In this document: positions 17,298 through 31,525 of the stretch, in pieces
Layout of the letters: each line of letters starts with the position of its first letter
How positions within the stretch are numbered: position 1 is the stretch's first letter
NCBI GenBank assembly: GCA_027886175.1
Contig: JAJNNQ010000075.1
Span: 62,078,001 to 62,142,000, forward strand
Direction of reading: 5' to 3'
DNA from: Phylloscopus collybita
Lineage: Eukaryota > Chordata > Aves > Passeriformes > Phylloscopidae
DNA length: 64,000 bases
Position numbers and translations under genes: made by a program
Notes under the pieces: model-generated
Databases searched by the model: none
Seen by the model: the letters and a program-made list of their open reading frames with translations, nothing else
Told to the model about the DNA's origin: nothing

Positions 17298-20282
17298 AAA
17301 GACTGGAACAGAATGATAATCTCTTGATTATCTATCGTGATAATCTATCATGTGTTTTATATACCTGACCAAAAATCTTTAACTACCCAAATTTTAAGAA
17401 TCTCAGTAAAAAACTGTATTAAAAAAGTACTTAGGCACAAGTTTTGTCTCTTCACTGCCTTATAAACAATTCCTTCTTCTGCAGTAGCATGTACAGATTC
17501 ATTGGAGCTATCAATGCAAGTCAAGTGCTCTTACTGCTTTTCAGTAAAAGATGTAAAAATGTTCTCTTGCTTCCCTGTGTTTTGGGTAGATACAGAAAAT
17601 ATTTTGTTTCTAAATTTAAGTAACTTTGATTTAAACAAGAACAATGGGATGTCAGACAATAAAGCTCAAAACTCATGAGCAAGCAGCAGCCACAAACATA
17701 TAAAACACATCCTAGAGAAGAAATCACACTTCTTGTGTGAGAGCAGTCCCTGGATCTTCACTTGCATATTTGGAAATCTGGGACCCTCAAATTCCAGCTA
17801 CAATCTTTTCCTTATTCCTGATGCCTTCCTCACCTCAACGGTCTTACCATCTAACTTTCTAGGAGGAACAGAGATGTCCTGGCCACAGTCCTGGTAGAAC
17901 CAGTACCAGGAAAAAGATGAGACAACAGAGGGGCCAGGATTTACAGCACATATTGCAGAGCTTTAGCTAAGGTTTGCCTTGGGTTTAAGCCCACCCTGCT
18001 TAAATCACTTTTTCATTTAACTACATCATGTTACTCCTCACTGCAGCAGTACCACAAGTGAACATGGGGGAAAACACAGCTGCTGAACAGAACAGTGCTT
18101 GTGTTGCATCATCCTCTGCACTGGTCTAGCTGCAAGAGGAGTCACTGGCTCCTTTTCAACCACACCATTGATGGGGAGAGCACTGCTGTTTGGCAGCAGC
18201 TCTGTTTTCCATGTGCAGCACCAACTTGCTTTGCCTTTGCTCTGCTGAATTATTTCTGGCATGAACCAGCGGATATATTCCTAGAAACGGAAGTTTCTTA
18301 GTTAAATGGAAAATATTCTGTAACTCATGTATCCTATTCGTGGAATGTTTCTGCAGGTGCTTTCCAGCCCTGAGCTCTAAAGGATAGGATTATTACAATT
18401 CTCAGCAAATTCTCACTTCTGCAACTGTATTGAGACCTTGTCAACCTGCTGCATCACTTGTGTTGTTCCACCCCTATTCAAGTCTTGTGGATTTGAAGCT
18501 GCTGTTATATTCAAGGGTAGCACGTCATGGGTTTTCTTGTATTTCTTGTGCATGTATGTGAGAGGGACAGTGGAGCTACCATGAAAACTTCATGGTCTCT
18601 TCTGGACTAACCATTAATGACAGTCCTTTCCTGCTCACATTCCTACCCTGAAAATACTAAATCCTTTCACAGCTTTGACAATGCCTCACCCCACCTCTTC
18701 AACATACCAAAAATACTTTGCAAGACCAGGAGAACTGACAAGAGAGATGAGAGAGACCAGAGAGCAGGCTGACACAGGTACAGCTGTAGGACACACACAG
18801 CTCAGTGGCCAGGTCAGGCAACCACGCTGAGCCTGGTGAACAGTAGCAAAGGTGGTGGGAGGCGCAGGGAAATGATGGGAAGACACAGACACAGCCTCAT
18901 CAGGCTTCATTGCCAAAAGTTACAGCACACATTGCTGGAGAGACGAGAGCCCTGAGAGACAGCTGTGCTCATCCTTAACGCCTGCATACCCCCAAAAGAA
19001 ATATTATGTACAGATATGTTTACCTGCTGCTAAGCCTCTAATCTTGTATCTAAGTTTCTTAAAACAAAACAACTACTCTGGGCATTTCTCTACCGTTCTG
19101 AAGTTTTTCAGAAGAGGTCCAAGGAGAGAGTTACAGGTTCAGCTGGGTCCAGTTCAAAAGTGACAATTCATCTACAGAACAGCAATAAATACTCAGATTG
19201 AGACTTTTGTTTATAAAACTGTCCTTCTGAGTTTCCTGATTTTGCATATGAGAATGAAGTAATGAACAAACAGAAAATATACTCTGACACTGCATTTTTG
19301 ATAACATTTTTTTTAACTTGAGACATGATGTTCTCAGACATACTATTTTAATTTCCTTCAGTGGGGCTTTCCAAATCTTACAAAATTTTTACAGGACATG
19401 CTGTAAAACCTGTGTGGATGAAAGATAATTGCATTCAATTGAAAACAAAAGCTAAATCTATCATGATCTAGCTTGTGCATTGTCTGTTTCCTTCAATAGC
19501 TGATACTGGTTATGTGAAAACCCACTCCCTAATCTGAGTAAGAGAAACTGGGTAAATCTGCTTTGAAGAGGTCCAATTTCCTGCTCCTCTTTTCTTAATA
19601 AAAGCCTTCTTTACACCCCATACAAATGTTTCATTGAGCTTAAACATAAAATTACCTGCTCTCTGATACCTAGTAATATGCTTCTAAATCATCTAATTCC
19701 CATCCACTTGAAAATAAAAATTATTCTATACCTTGACCTAGCCTAGAGTGTAATTTAACACTCAAGAAAGCACTATACACATAATTTGAAGTGGTGAAAA
19801 ATCATCTGAATTTCTCTGCTTCTTGCAAGAGACATTTTCTTAGAGGAACTGTGTATGACTAATTTAGTTCTATATCAGAAAGAAAACAGGCCTCTTGAAA
19901 ATGAAGTTGAACAGAATTATCACAATAAATTTGTGTAAGGGCATTCCAGATAAGACGATATTTTTCTAAAATTATATTACTATAGCTTTTATAGAAATCA
20001 TAAATAAAAGAAAGTTTTAAAGCCAGTTTTAAAAGGATTGTCTCCAAATTAAATTACGATTTTTGTCAGTATTTAATTTTTGTGGAAACAAATAATGAAT
20101 TAATGAAATCAATAGGTTTAAATACTGCATAAATTATTATTTCTTACTACAAATAAATTTATCTTGCAACCTCATTTTATTGTCAAGCAAAACCAACAAA
20201 TGGAAAATATAACTTCTGAGATATTTATTCTCTTTCCCAGATGTTAAACCAGATTACTACATATAGCAAAATTCAGTAAATG

Positions 20283-20300
20283 TTAAAAAATATTTTTTAA
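20283..20300. repeat. 18 bp AT palindrome
   Basis: The sequence TTAAAAAATATTTTTTAA is its own reverse complement. In DNA this AT-rich it may be fortuitous. Confidence 0.5.
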
Positions 20301-20355
20301 AAATAAAAATTTAAAATGACATAATCAAACAGCATTAGGTTTTTGTTGTTTTTGG

Positions 20356-20375
20356 TTTTTTTTTTTTTTTTTTTT
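20356..20375. repeat. T20 homopolymer followed by TTGG-type repeat
   Basis: Twenty consecutive T are followed by GGTTGGTTGGCTGG. It could be the antisense A-tail of a small retroposed insert, but no body could be identified. Confidence 0.6.
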
Positions 20376-20714
20376 CTGGTTGGTTGGCTGGTTTGTTTCT
20401 CTAGAGATGTGGTTGTTAAAATATTCTGCCTTGGTAACAAATGTGTTAAGAGGGAGAGACACAGGAATCTCTGCTGAGGTGACTAGATACCAAACTGGCT
20501 TTCTGCATGGAACAGGCACAAGGGGACACAGTCAGCCACAGCTCTCCTCCAAGTCTAAGACAACAAGCAATTAGCAAGGTGCCTCAGGGAGCCCACAAAG
20601 TGTCCAAACCCCAGGTACTGCACTAACAATTGCTGTGCTTCTAAAATTCTCTCCAAAACTGAACCCATCAGCCTGAGGTGACACATCCCACAAGACTGCT
20701 AAAGACATAAGGCA

Positions 20715-20734
20715 CCACACCACACCACACCACA
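20715..20734. repeat. (CCACA)4 microsatellite
   Basis: Four perfect copies of CCACA in tandem within the long intron. Confidence 0.8.
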
Positions 20735-23035
20735 AGAAAGTCTCACCTTTTCACAGGCTGTTGGGTCACCAACTCAGCTACCTTGGCTCAGCCATCATAA
20801 ATACATGAATTATCAGAACATTATCTATTAAAAAAGCTAATTTGCTCAATTTTTTGACGTGAATTGTTATTCCCTACCAGCTTAAAGTCAGTCTAACGAG
20901 TCAAAAATTTGGATAAATATTTCCATTCACAGTTCACCACGCAGAGGGGAAGAAATGCAGCAGAGCCTGGTGTTGACACCCTCACAGAGCTTCCTGCTTT
21001 CTGGATGGTTTACTGTTGGGCATTCACCATTATTTGCATGTACAAGAAAATTTTATGCACCAAGGCAGTATAAGTTAGGAGGGTAAATTCTCCTTTTTTC
21101 CCCTTTTTGCCCTACTACAATAAGTCATTCATGGTGATATACCTACCAATTCTAGGAACTGAGGAACTAGTCTTCAGATTTGCTGTGCTGTCTAAATTAT
21201 TGTGCTGGGGAGGAATCTAAAATAAATTTAATCTCAATTTGCATTACTAAAAAATACAGTTTGGGCTTTTTCAGCTTTCTCAGCAAGGATTCTCATATTT
21301 ATATATTTAATTTTGTTTGATTTATCCTTCAGCACCACCAAATTATTTTTGTGAGATCTAAAGCCAGTAAAAAATAAGTGTCTGAACTTGGTTATTTAAA
21401 CATTATTACATGGCAAGTGACCAATGCTTTTAAACCTACAGAAGAAGCAACTGGGTACATTTAACTTTTTATTATTGCCACAGTTAATTCCTTTCTTTTA
21501 CAGCCACTACATTATTTATCAGTTAGAAGATGATTTGGTGGGATTCCTCTGTTCAAACTTCAGTGGGTACAGTGTATATCACAGCTACCTTGTCTGGGCT
21601 CTCTGTCAAGAAGCTGAGGAAGACAGGCACTTTGTATAGAGCATGATTTGCTTGATTCCCTATAGACACATACCAAAGGATAAGATTTAGTTTCATTCTG
21701 GAACTGCCTGCATCTTTCTTTAAGGTGGTTCAAGATAACTTGCCCAGATGCAAATATCTGGGTAAGCTGTTTGAATTTTCACGGATGACACAGGTTTCAT
21801 CTCCTGAGATGACCTCCTTACAAATAAAAGGTGAAGGAAAACAAACAGAGAACTAATAAATGATTCCCTTTTAACACAATGATTTAGCCCATGTAGCAGC
21901 ATAACTTTGAGAAGAGTTGAAGGACATATGTTTGAAAGAAAGGTTTTCAAAAAGGCCACTAAAGAAAACAATACCTGCTCACAAAAAATAATCCTGCTGT
22001 CACTTACATGTGTACAAATAGAGTGCAGCACACAGACAACAAAAACTGAGCTCAGCCAGAGATGACTCCTGTTGCACTGATATATTTGGGCTTAAGATTT
22101 TTCTTGAAATTTCCTATCATTTAACTAGTTTAAGCTAATTCTTTACCTTTTCCTGTTAATAAAATAATTCAAAGGTCTATGACTGCTCAAATATAAGTTA
22201 AGGAATTTCTATTTCCACTTGTGTTAGTCAGGAGAGTCAATGACTTAGGCACCAAGATCAAAACCAAATATGGGCATAATTAACAGTGCAGATATATTCT
22301 AGATCTGACCCAATACTTTTTTTGTGACAAGAAAGGGAAATTTCCCCTAATCACACTCAGCCTTCTACAGCAGTAACAACAAAATTCCTCTGAGATATAT
22401 CAAATAATGGTTTAAATTCCCTCCCAGAAAAAATCTGGATGAGGGATCCAAACTTAGTTTAGATGAATGTCCCAGCTTCTGGACTGCCATTTTGCTCTTT
22501 GTGGTAAATTAATAATTAGTTATTTATAAATAGCAAAACAGAATAAGCATGAAAGACTTAGAAATTTACCCCAGATATATCTCAGGAGCAGTTCAGTAAC
22601 TTCAGAATAAAGGAGGTTTTGATGTAAAATACTTTTCTACAGCAAGCAGAGGATGGAACTGCATCTGAGTTATGCACTTTTTAAGTGGGTGGTCTGTCTG
22701 CTGCGAATGGGGACATCCTGAGCAATGTGGCATCTTGTCAGAAAACAATTTGTCCTGTGGTACTAGGGCTTAGATGAGGCTTAGATGTGCCCCATTCTAG
22801 TGTAAGTCCAGAGCAGATAAATGCTGGTGTAAATATGGGCATGCAGGAAAATAATGATCAAGCAAACATCTGAGGAACAGCTTCAGGATCTACATTCTTA
22901 CCATTTAATTGGTAAACTAACTAAAATCGCTTTCAATTAAATCCATAACATTCAGTTATCAAATAAAACAAATATATTAATGAAATTTTGAAGTTCATTT
23001 TCACCTGGCAATCACAGTCAATTTGTACATGTCAA

Positions 23036-23170
23036 AACAAAAAAAAAACCAAAAAAACCCCAAACAAACAAACAGAAACAAAACCAAAACCAAAACAAAA
23101 CACAAAAAACCCACCAAAAAACAAAAACAAAAAACCAAACCAAACCAAAAAAAACTCCACAAAAACCCTC
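23036..23170. repeat. A/C-rich low-complexity tract
   Basis: About 135 bp contains almost only A and C in units such as AAAAC, AAACC and CAAA, with very few G or T. The 70-residue Lys/Thr/Asn/Pro open frame across it is a composition artefact. Confidence 0.85.
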
Positions 23171-25657
23171 ATTCAAAATAACACACAATTAACTGTATAG
23201 ACACTTTAGCAAGAACTAAATTCTACGTAAGCCTTTTTCATTTGTAGCCCTAGAAGAAGGCATTGCAGCAGACTGGCACACGCCTGGTATAACTTCATTT
23301 CTTGAAGGAAATAAAGTTTGTATTTCATATACTTCAGAAAGATAATTTCTGTATTTGGGTACTTAATATTAACATGGGTTCAGATTATATACTATAAGAT
23401 CAAAGTAGGCTGTGGATCAATATCTTAAAAATTTAAAAGCTGCTACAGTCACAGATGAGTATTTAATCCATGTGCAAAATAAGGTCTTTTGCATTGTCTG
23501 TCACATTACAGGTGTGACTGAGAGAGATACTGAAAGCCCTGAATGCCCAACCAATTTAACATTTCAGGATGGACTCAGGACTTTGATGTATCAGTCTCAG
23601 AGTTTACAATGTTACAACTACATAGTCTTCATAAAGCACTGCTTAATTACAACACATACACAGTAGTAATTCATCATACCATAAGCTACTGCTGATTAAA
23701 AGCTGTAAGCTGGTTTTAAAACCTTGTGCACTCATTATAATCAACAGTAGGGAAGGATTCCCAAAGGCTTGACCCATTTCCAATGGGATTTGACCCAATT
23801 CGGTGTGATGCAGCTTCATTTATATTTTATCTGTTGATCCATCTAACAGATCAGCTATTGATTTCTAGGTAACAGCACAATTTATAGAACGATCCCAGAT
23901 GGAAAAGAGAAACAGCTATTGTTCATTTTTGTTTGTCCTCAGTTATTGCATTGGGATTAGTTATCCACCGTCATCTAGCCATCTTCTTTGGAAAAATGAA
24001 ATGGCATAACTGTCCTGGCAGCTTCTTCTACTACTTGACCATTACATAGAGTTAGTTACCTGATGATTTGGCCAATATGTAATCTGAATAGCCCCCTAAG
24101 TCCTTCTCTACCCTCATAATTATGGACCACAGGCAAAAAAAGTCCCATCACCGAGAATGGCTGCTAAATTGTAGTATAGGAATGGACACCTATCATGTGT
24201 ACAAGCCAGGAAACTTTCCTCCTGTTTCAGACCTTTACAAGGCACCCACATCTTTTAGTTTGGGAAATCTCCGGCAATTTCTTGAACAGCAATTAACAAA
24301 TCTCAGATGAGGACAATTCCCAGAAAACTCGTACCATATGAGAAAAGGGAATACACAGGAGGATATTCTAGTCAAAGCACAAAGGAGTTTACCACTATTC
24401 CAGAGACTGATTGCTACTGGCCTTCTCCAAAGAGTGGAAAATGCACACACGGTGGTGACAGAGGATGTCATATCATGCTTATGTCAAATCTGAGATCATA
24501 GTATATGCATATCACTATTTTTTTTATACAAAATTTAACCAATTGTAAAATTCCTAGAATTTTTACCACAGCAAGAATTAAAGCTGATTTTCAAGGTCAA
24601 GGTTTTTAACAGTTCTCTGCTCTGGGAGGATATCAACAAAGATGAATAAAAAAGATTGACAAAGAGAACATTCAGAGAACCCTGAAGATGGTATTTCCTT
24701 GCTGTGCATCTTGGGCAGCTTTCCCATTTCTGTTTTAGTCAAGGAATGCTAAGTGGCAAACAATCTGACTGAACTGGAGTAACATGAAATATTTCAACTC
24801 TGTTTCCATCCCCATCCTGAGCAATGTAAAGCAGGGACAGAATTTTACTTTCCTAATGCAAAGTGACTAAAAGCCACACTCTGTGACCTAATCTCTCACC
24901 CAGTTAAAATCAGGGATGCCAGCACAGACTATTCCAGTTTCCTTACCTGGACCTTGAATGAGTTTACCTCAGCTACTTGTAATATTTGTATTGCTAGAGA
25001 TTTTCAACACTAGTAATTTTATACTTTAGAATGGAGGGAAAAACTGTGAATTTTTACCTTTGATCCTGTAATTGCTGACTTTTGAGTACTTGGTTTATGA
25101 CATGCAAGTGTTACATTTCACTCCCTTACTCCTGTCTCTCCACTTTTTATTTGTTTTTAATAATAGTTGCAATGCCAAGATGAAAGGAAAGCAAACAAAA
25201 GGAATATATGTAGTTTTAAATAAAGCATAAATAATTCATCCTAAATTTATCCAAAATGATAAGAATATGAATGTCACTTGGAATGAATGCCTCTTCAATG
25301 AGTGTAAATTACAGACAGTCATGAGATCAATTAATTATATTGTAATTAAGAATATTGATAAGCCACTTTTACACCGGTTCTTTTAGTCTATATGTATTAG
25401 TGAGCTGGTGAAAGTGCAAAGCAACAGATGCTGCAAAGGCTTAGAAATCATCTCGTCTCCATCCTTTGCATCTGCAGCTTGTAGCTATCAGAAGTTCAGG
25501 AGAAGCACTGCTAAACCTGGGGTTCCAACATGCAGAATTTCAATGCATGTCTGGAGTCCACAGCTGGCGTCAGCCCAAAGGCTTGAGTGCACCTTGTCCC
25601 CATCACCCATGCCTGGCCATGGCTGTGCTGTTTGAGGCAAGAATGCTGCTCGTAATG

Positions 25658-25788
25658 ACAGAATCACAGAATCATTTAGGTTGGAAAAGATCTCCAAGAT
25701 CATGCAGTCAGACCTTTGAATGATCTCTGCCTTGTCAATTTGACCATGGCACCAAGTGACAGGCCCAGACATTTCTTGAATTCCTCAA
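25658..25788 (-). mobile_element. CR1 LINE 3'-end fragment
   Basis: The plus strand starts ACAGAATCACAGAATCATTT, then AGGTTGGAAAAGATCTCCAA, and later CATGGCACCAAGTGACAGGC. This is the antisense of a common avian CR1 3' end, about 130 bp long. The overlapping open frames are repeat-derived. Confidence 0.9.
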
Positions 25789-26430
25789 ATCTGTCACAAA
25801 AGAGGCAGTACACGTTTCTGTAGGATCTGTTGCCAGCACCAGGAGGTATGTATGCAGACTGTGAAGGCCAAAAGCTACTCTCCCAGTAGTTCTGTCCATG
25901 GCCCTGTGGGATAGGAAGCCCTGCCAGGGATGCTGGTTGGACTGGGGGCATTTCTAGGCAGCAAAAAGAGTCTTTTCTTCCAAGCACTCTGCCCATGCAA
26001 GAGCAGCCAGGATTTTGCTAAATGGAAGAGCTCCAGGCCAATTAATACAAATAAATTGAACCTGACAGATCATTTAAGATAAACTTTTATTTCTTTTAGG
26101 ATCTCATGCTAAGTAAATCTCTACATTAAATTTCATGAGGCAGAGTTGAGGAACTTTGCAGTGCTCCTACCTAGACTGTTATTCTCTTTTTCTTCTTCAG
26201 TAAAAGAGCAAAAAACCCCATTATAATTATTCTGGCCAGATAACCTTTGTCAATTACAACAAAGGTCTAAGGAAAGAAAAGCTTGGAAAAATGCTTACAT
26301 GCTCAAATCATCAGTTATGAAGCCAAGGGAGATGCATTTATCTGGCTACTACATCTTAAAAAAAAAGTTAGGTTTCAGCTTTGCTCCATTTGGGATGGGG
26401 TGTCTAGGTAAGCTGGCTGCCAGCTAGCTT

Positions 26431-26568
26431 CACAGAATCACAGAATATTCTGAGTTGGAAGGGACCCACATGGATTATTGAGTCCAACTCTTAAGTGAAT
26501 GGCCCATGTGGGGATTGCACACACGTCCCTGGCATTAACAACACCATGCTCTGATCAACTGAGCTAAT
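26431..26568 (-). mobile_element. CR1 LINE 3'-end fragment, different subfamily
   Basis: The plus strand reads CACAGAATCACAGAATATTC, then TGAGTTGGAAGGGACCCACA, and ends near CTCTGATCAACTGAGCTAAT. This is the antisense of another CR1 3'-tail type seen in birds. It differs in its interior from the copy 640 bp away, so the two are separate insertions. Confidence 0.9.
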
Positions 26569-28067
26569 CTTTGGGAAAATCCACTTTGGGTAACATTTTC
26601 AAAATGCTTGAATTACTTAGAAAGTAAAATGTACAACTCAGTCTTTCCCCCTAACACTTTATCTCTTGCATTCCTTTCATTTAGTCAGTATTTTCCACAC
26701 AAATAGATAGATCATAGAGGGCTAAAGGAAAGCAATTTGAATTTTCATTAAAAAATAATTAAAATATGTATTAACAAGGGAAACAGAAGCAGAAGTCTAA
26801 CAGAAGCCCAGACAAGGGGTGAAATATTTAACTGACACAATGGTCTATGGTATCAGTAGGGCATTCTATATCCAAAGGACCCCTATCTACATAGTTATGG
26901 CTTATGAGCCCACTGTCTTTTCCAGAACTAATGTTTCTGTGAACACCACTCCCTCCAGAGCCAGTCCACAGTTGGAGTTACGTGCACCACTGATTTTATC
27001 TAGCACAGTAAAATAAATCAGATGGACTAAAGCTACCTGAGTCTTTCAGGGATTAAAATAGTTCTAAAGTGCTGAAAAATGAACCTGTAACACACAGGCA
27101 ATAATCTAGCATTTGGCTACAGGTTATCACTTAGGTTGTCAGCTGAATTTATCAAACCGGGATATGAGCAGTTAAAAAGCTTTTGATGATTTATAGCTTC
27201 TGTACAAAACTGCAGCCTTAAATCCCACTTAACATTTTCCAGGTGTGAAATTTCACAAATGGTTTTTTTAAAATTCTGTTTTCCTCTCTGAATTCAACAA
27301 GCCCTTTGTGCATTTACTGACCTTTGGGATTCACACTTCAGAGACTTTTCAAAGTTTTTTCCTCTGGAGAGGGGAAGCACAGGCTAAATACATGAATAAG
27401 CCCCTCATTTTTATCAGGCCGTCTGCCATTTACTAACACAGCACAACGCAACATTCACCCGCTGTCACATCAGACTGCCACAGCCATGCTCCAAATGTCA
27501 CATTAGCAGAGTCAGGTTAAAATCACTTTGTGTTACAACACTTTCTGCAATGACCTTTCGAAGGGCCAGAATGAGAGGAAAGCTTAACCCCCTGCTCTGT
27601 GCAGGGAGCCTCTCCTTATTTTTCTCCTAAACATGAGAAACACATGTGGCTTCATTTTCAAGGGGGCGTTGTCAGCTTTTGACATTCCTGTAATCCACCG
27701 AGCTCTCCGTGGCTCCACCCCATAGCCTGTGTGGTACAAGCAGTATTCTAAAACAGTAAAATTGATTGCCTGAGGATTAGGGTCTCTGTGTATGTCAGAC
27801 ACCTTTTTCTTGAGGAGCACAGGGATCTGCTTCACCTGATGTATTCAGCTTTCCATTTTGACACAGGCCAGGGCAGTATGTAGGGCAACTTGCCTTACCA
27901 GGGCTATAAATAACCTGACCTTTTAAAATGGCCACAACAGGGTATGTGTATTACTAATTTGGATCCTATAGCAGACATTTAATAGGATCTATCATGACTC
28001 TATTTTAGACAGGAATGTAGGTTCCCTGGGGAAGAGCTATCCAGACCGGTCAGTGCAGAAGCAGGAC

Positions 28068-28244
28068 TGGAACAGACTGGAATGGACTTCCCAGGGAGAT
28101 GGAGGAGTCACCATCCCTGGAAGTGTTCAAGAAATGACTGGACCTGGCACTTAGTGCCAGGGTCTATTTGACAAAGTGGTGATCAATCAAAAGTTGGGAT
28201 TAATGATCTTGTAGGCCTTTTCTAACTTAAAAGATTATATGAGT
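28068..28244 (+). mobile_element. CR1 LINE 3'-end fragment
   Basis: In sense orientation the sequence contains TTCCCAGGGAGATGGAGGAG, TCACCATCCCTGGAAGTGTT, AAGAAATGACTGGACCTGGC and a degraded 3' end AAAGATTATATGAG. These follow the CR1 3' region in order. It is about 177 bp, diverged and 5'-truncated. Confidence 0.9.
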
Positions 28245-30446
28245 ATAGGGGATACCCTTTCAGTGGGGTATTGCTCTTCCCCTCCAAGGTGGTCTTTATT
28301 GGTAGATCGCAGATGATTTGCAGTGGCCAAGCCACTGACAGGGAGACTGTTCCCATGCTTCCCTTGTCATGTGGGGCTTCTGGGACCACCTAGTGAGTCC
28401 AGTCAAGTCCCAAATCTGGTAAAATAAAAGTAAATTTATTATTACACACAAGAGATTAACCAATAAAGACTGTACAGTTTGTCAAGGTCAAGCATGGCCT
28501 CGATAGCTCTGAATTGGATATGCAGAAAGCAGTGCAAGGAGGAAGAATGTGTCCATGGCATAAAGGTTAAACAAAGAGGGGAGGAATAAAGGGAGAACAC
28601 AGAAAGCTATCAAACAGCTTTGTGTCAATAGCTGGGGATCATATAAAATAGCACTTAGATCTATGTACAAATGACAGTTCCCTATATCTCTGCCTGACCC
28701 CGCTCCGTACATGAACAGTATTAATTCAATACATTTTTCATTCTGGCAGTAGTTTGAACTAAATCACTGCTAAATCATCTGTGGTGGAATCACTTTGTTG
28801 CAGGTAGATGATCAATCTAATGAAATAATTTACTTGTGAGAAATTCATCCCTTGTCCTCTATAATCATTTAAGGAAAAAATTATACATGCGCTCCAGTTG
28901 AAGATAACAAATACCAAGATGGATGGAATTTCAAACAGACATTTTTCTCAACAGTCCACACTCATGTTCTCCCTTTAGTTTCATTTTTTGAAGCAGTAGC
29001 TCAAGAGTAAGAAAAGTATGACCCAGTCCTTTCATTGCAGGGGCAAGGGGACATCAGGAGCCATAGTAAGCTTTTAAAAAATGTTTTGCTTAAGTCCAAA
29101 ATGTATGGGGTGTTGCTGTTGTGGGTTTTTTGACTCCCAGACTCTATAATAGTAAACTCTGAAAAATGAGCTTATTCTAAGTCAAAATATGAGATTACAA
29201 AGGATCTTTACTGACTCTTAGAATAGAGAAATGGAAAGCTACTATTTCCTGAACTGGAATCCCCACTTCATTTCTTTCCAGAAGGAGGGTGAAAAATTCC
29301 TGTTGGAGCAAATCATCAAAATTCACTGAAAATAAACAGATAGATGTTTCTCACAGATGTGTAACAAATTTAACATAATTATATTAAGTAATGAGATTCA
29401 AGCCAGAAAATGACACCTTTGCCATTGTGAACTACTACCAAAAGCCAGACATTTAGACAAAATTCAAAAGATTTCTCCCAAATCTATTAATTACATGTGC
29501 TCATTTTCTATTATACGTTGACAGAATCAGAATTCTTTAATTTCTGAGCCAGGATCCTGTGATGATATATCAAAATATATTATTTTTTCAAAAACTATAA
29601 TGTCAGCTTAGAGAATAGGTGCCAATACAATGACAGACAGCATGATCTTCTATGATTTGAAATTAAATAAGCTTTTGTAATGGCAGAAGAAACCAAAACT
29701 ATGAGTAGGATGAAAAAAGGGGACTAGTAAATTTGAAAATCAACTTAGCCTTTCTGTACCCTTAATAAGGAGCTAGTACCTGGACTTAAACTGCTTCTGT
29801 GCTCTCAGAGTTTTAGTACAAATGATACATGAATTCTGCAGCATACAATTCACAACTGCCTTTGGTCACCTGCACAGTAAATAAATCCATCTTCACTCTT
29901 TTTTTAAAAAAATATTCCTTTCTCATCTCTCTTATCTGTAATAGATCAGAGTTGTTTTCTCATAAAACCATCATGATATTGTCTGCCGTCCCTGAAATAA
30001 TTCTATGAAGGATATTTTTGTCAAATATACTTTGTTATAAGATTCCACAGATTCAGAGATCTTTTAGACTTTATATGACTATCTTTGCATCTGTAGCCTA
30101 CAACAATACAAACCTTAACATGCAGGCTTGGTATACTACTCAACAATACTCTGTTTTGTCTGTTAAAATGGTTATGTCAAATAATAAATTTATGTCCTTT
30201 CAGTGACCTAGATAAACTTCATTTCCCTCTTTTCCATTCATTAAGAATTAAAGTTATTCTATTTCACGGTTCTTTATATCTTGGGGAAATATTTGAACCA
30301 CAAGTTACAGATGTCATTGCAATAAACGGAATTCTCTATTAATTACACCAAATTAAATATTTTCCCATAATATATACCATAATTTTATGGGTTTCTTGTA
30401 AGTCTTCTGGCCCTTTTTATCCCCATGTAGTGTATTAGAAATTCTT

Positions 30447-30468
30447 AAAAAAAAAAAAAAAAAAAAAA
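30447..30468. repeat. A22 homopolymer
   Basis: Twenty-two consecutive A on the plus strand. No retroposon body was recognised upstream. Confidence 0.85.
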
Positions 30469-31470
30469 GGCATCTCTCTGAGATGTCAAGAGGAGAGATG
30501 TGCCAGCACACAGCTCTGCAGAGAGCAGCAGCTCATGGTGGCCCCACAGCCCTCGAGAAAACCTCTGTCTCTTTTCAAAAGACAGGAAGGATTGGGTTGT
30601 GACAGGGAGGGACAGTACTCCACATCACCTGAAATGGAATATCTGAACTCTAGTAGAAGTAGGATTTTGAACGCCAATTGCAAAAAACAAAACAAACCAA
30701 AAGTATAGTTTAAATTACTGTAAAAGTCAGAGAGCTCTGAAGGAAAAACCTGCCAATTCTTTTAGGTGCTTCTTAGGCACCATTTCTTTAGTGGGGTACT
30801 AAATTCTGTTGACTTTCTGCAGCTGGATACTTCAGTCTTTGGTAGAAAATAATTCTTGTAAAATTATTTTCCATTGTTTTTCAACTTTTACTCTTTGCTG
30901 TTACATTTGAAAGTTAGTCTTTTTTCTTGGTAATTAAGACATCTCCTAAGACATTTTTTGCACAACACAGTGACAGAGACTTATGAGACCCTGCGAAACA
31001 CTTTGTGCCTCAGAGTAGGCTGAATGAACTGAAGTGGAATCCTATGAAAATGACAGCTTCTGTAACACGTGTGCTTGTCCCAGTAATAATTATTTGCACA
31101 GTTCAAACCACTTCTCAAGGGATGGACCTCTCTGTAAAGCACAGGCACAGAAACACTGTGATAAACAGGTCTCCCCTGCTCCTCACATGTGCCTGGGGGA
31201 AAACAATGAGTGCAACCCTTCCCAGCAACCCTGTCAGGCTCACTGCAACTGTGGGTGGCACAGAAGTACCCAGCTAGCCCGAAATTAGTTGGCTTGAATG
31301 CTGATAGCTGCAAAGCTGTGGCCTCCCATAGCTGTGCTCCCAATGGAGAGGTTACCTACCAAACCTCTGATTTTGCCCCTGGGCAGATTTCCAGCTTCCA
31401 GGCTGCTCCATGCTATTGTTGCTACACTGCTCTCAGCACTGCAGTTGGCCTGGTTAAAGCTAGCTCAGGT

Positions 31471-31525
31471 AAAACAAAACAAAACAAAACAAAACAAAAC
31501 AAAACAAAACAAAACAAAACAAAAC
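31471..31525. repeat. (AAAAC)11 pentanucleotide microsatellite
   Basis: Eleven uninterrupted copies of AAAAC. Perfect copies at this length usually indicate an actively mutating locus. It follows an unusually GC-balanced 500 bp segment with which it might form a retroposon tail, though I cannot name a family. Confidence 0.95.

Noticed and set aside
17323..17352. Short GATTATC/GATAATC inverted repeat
   Set aside because: Only seven paired bases in AT-rich DNA; expected by chance.
25408..25996. Cluster of four overlapping frames on both strands
   Set aside because: Partly the CR1 fragment; the frames contradict each other and match no protein.
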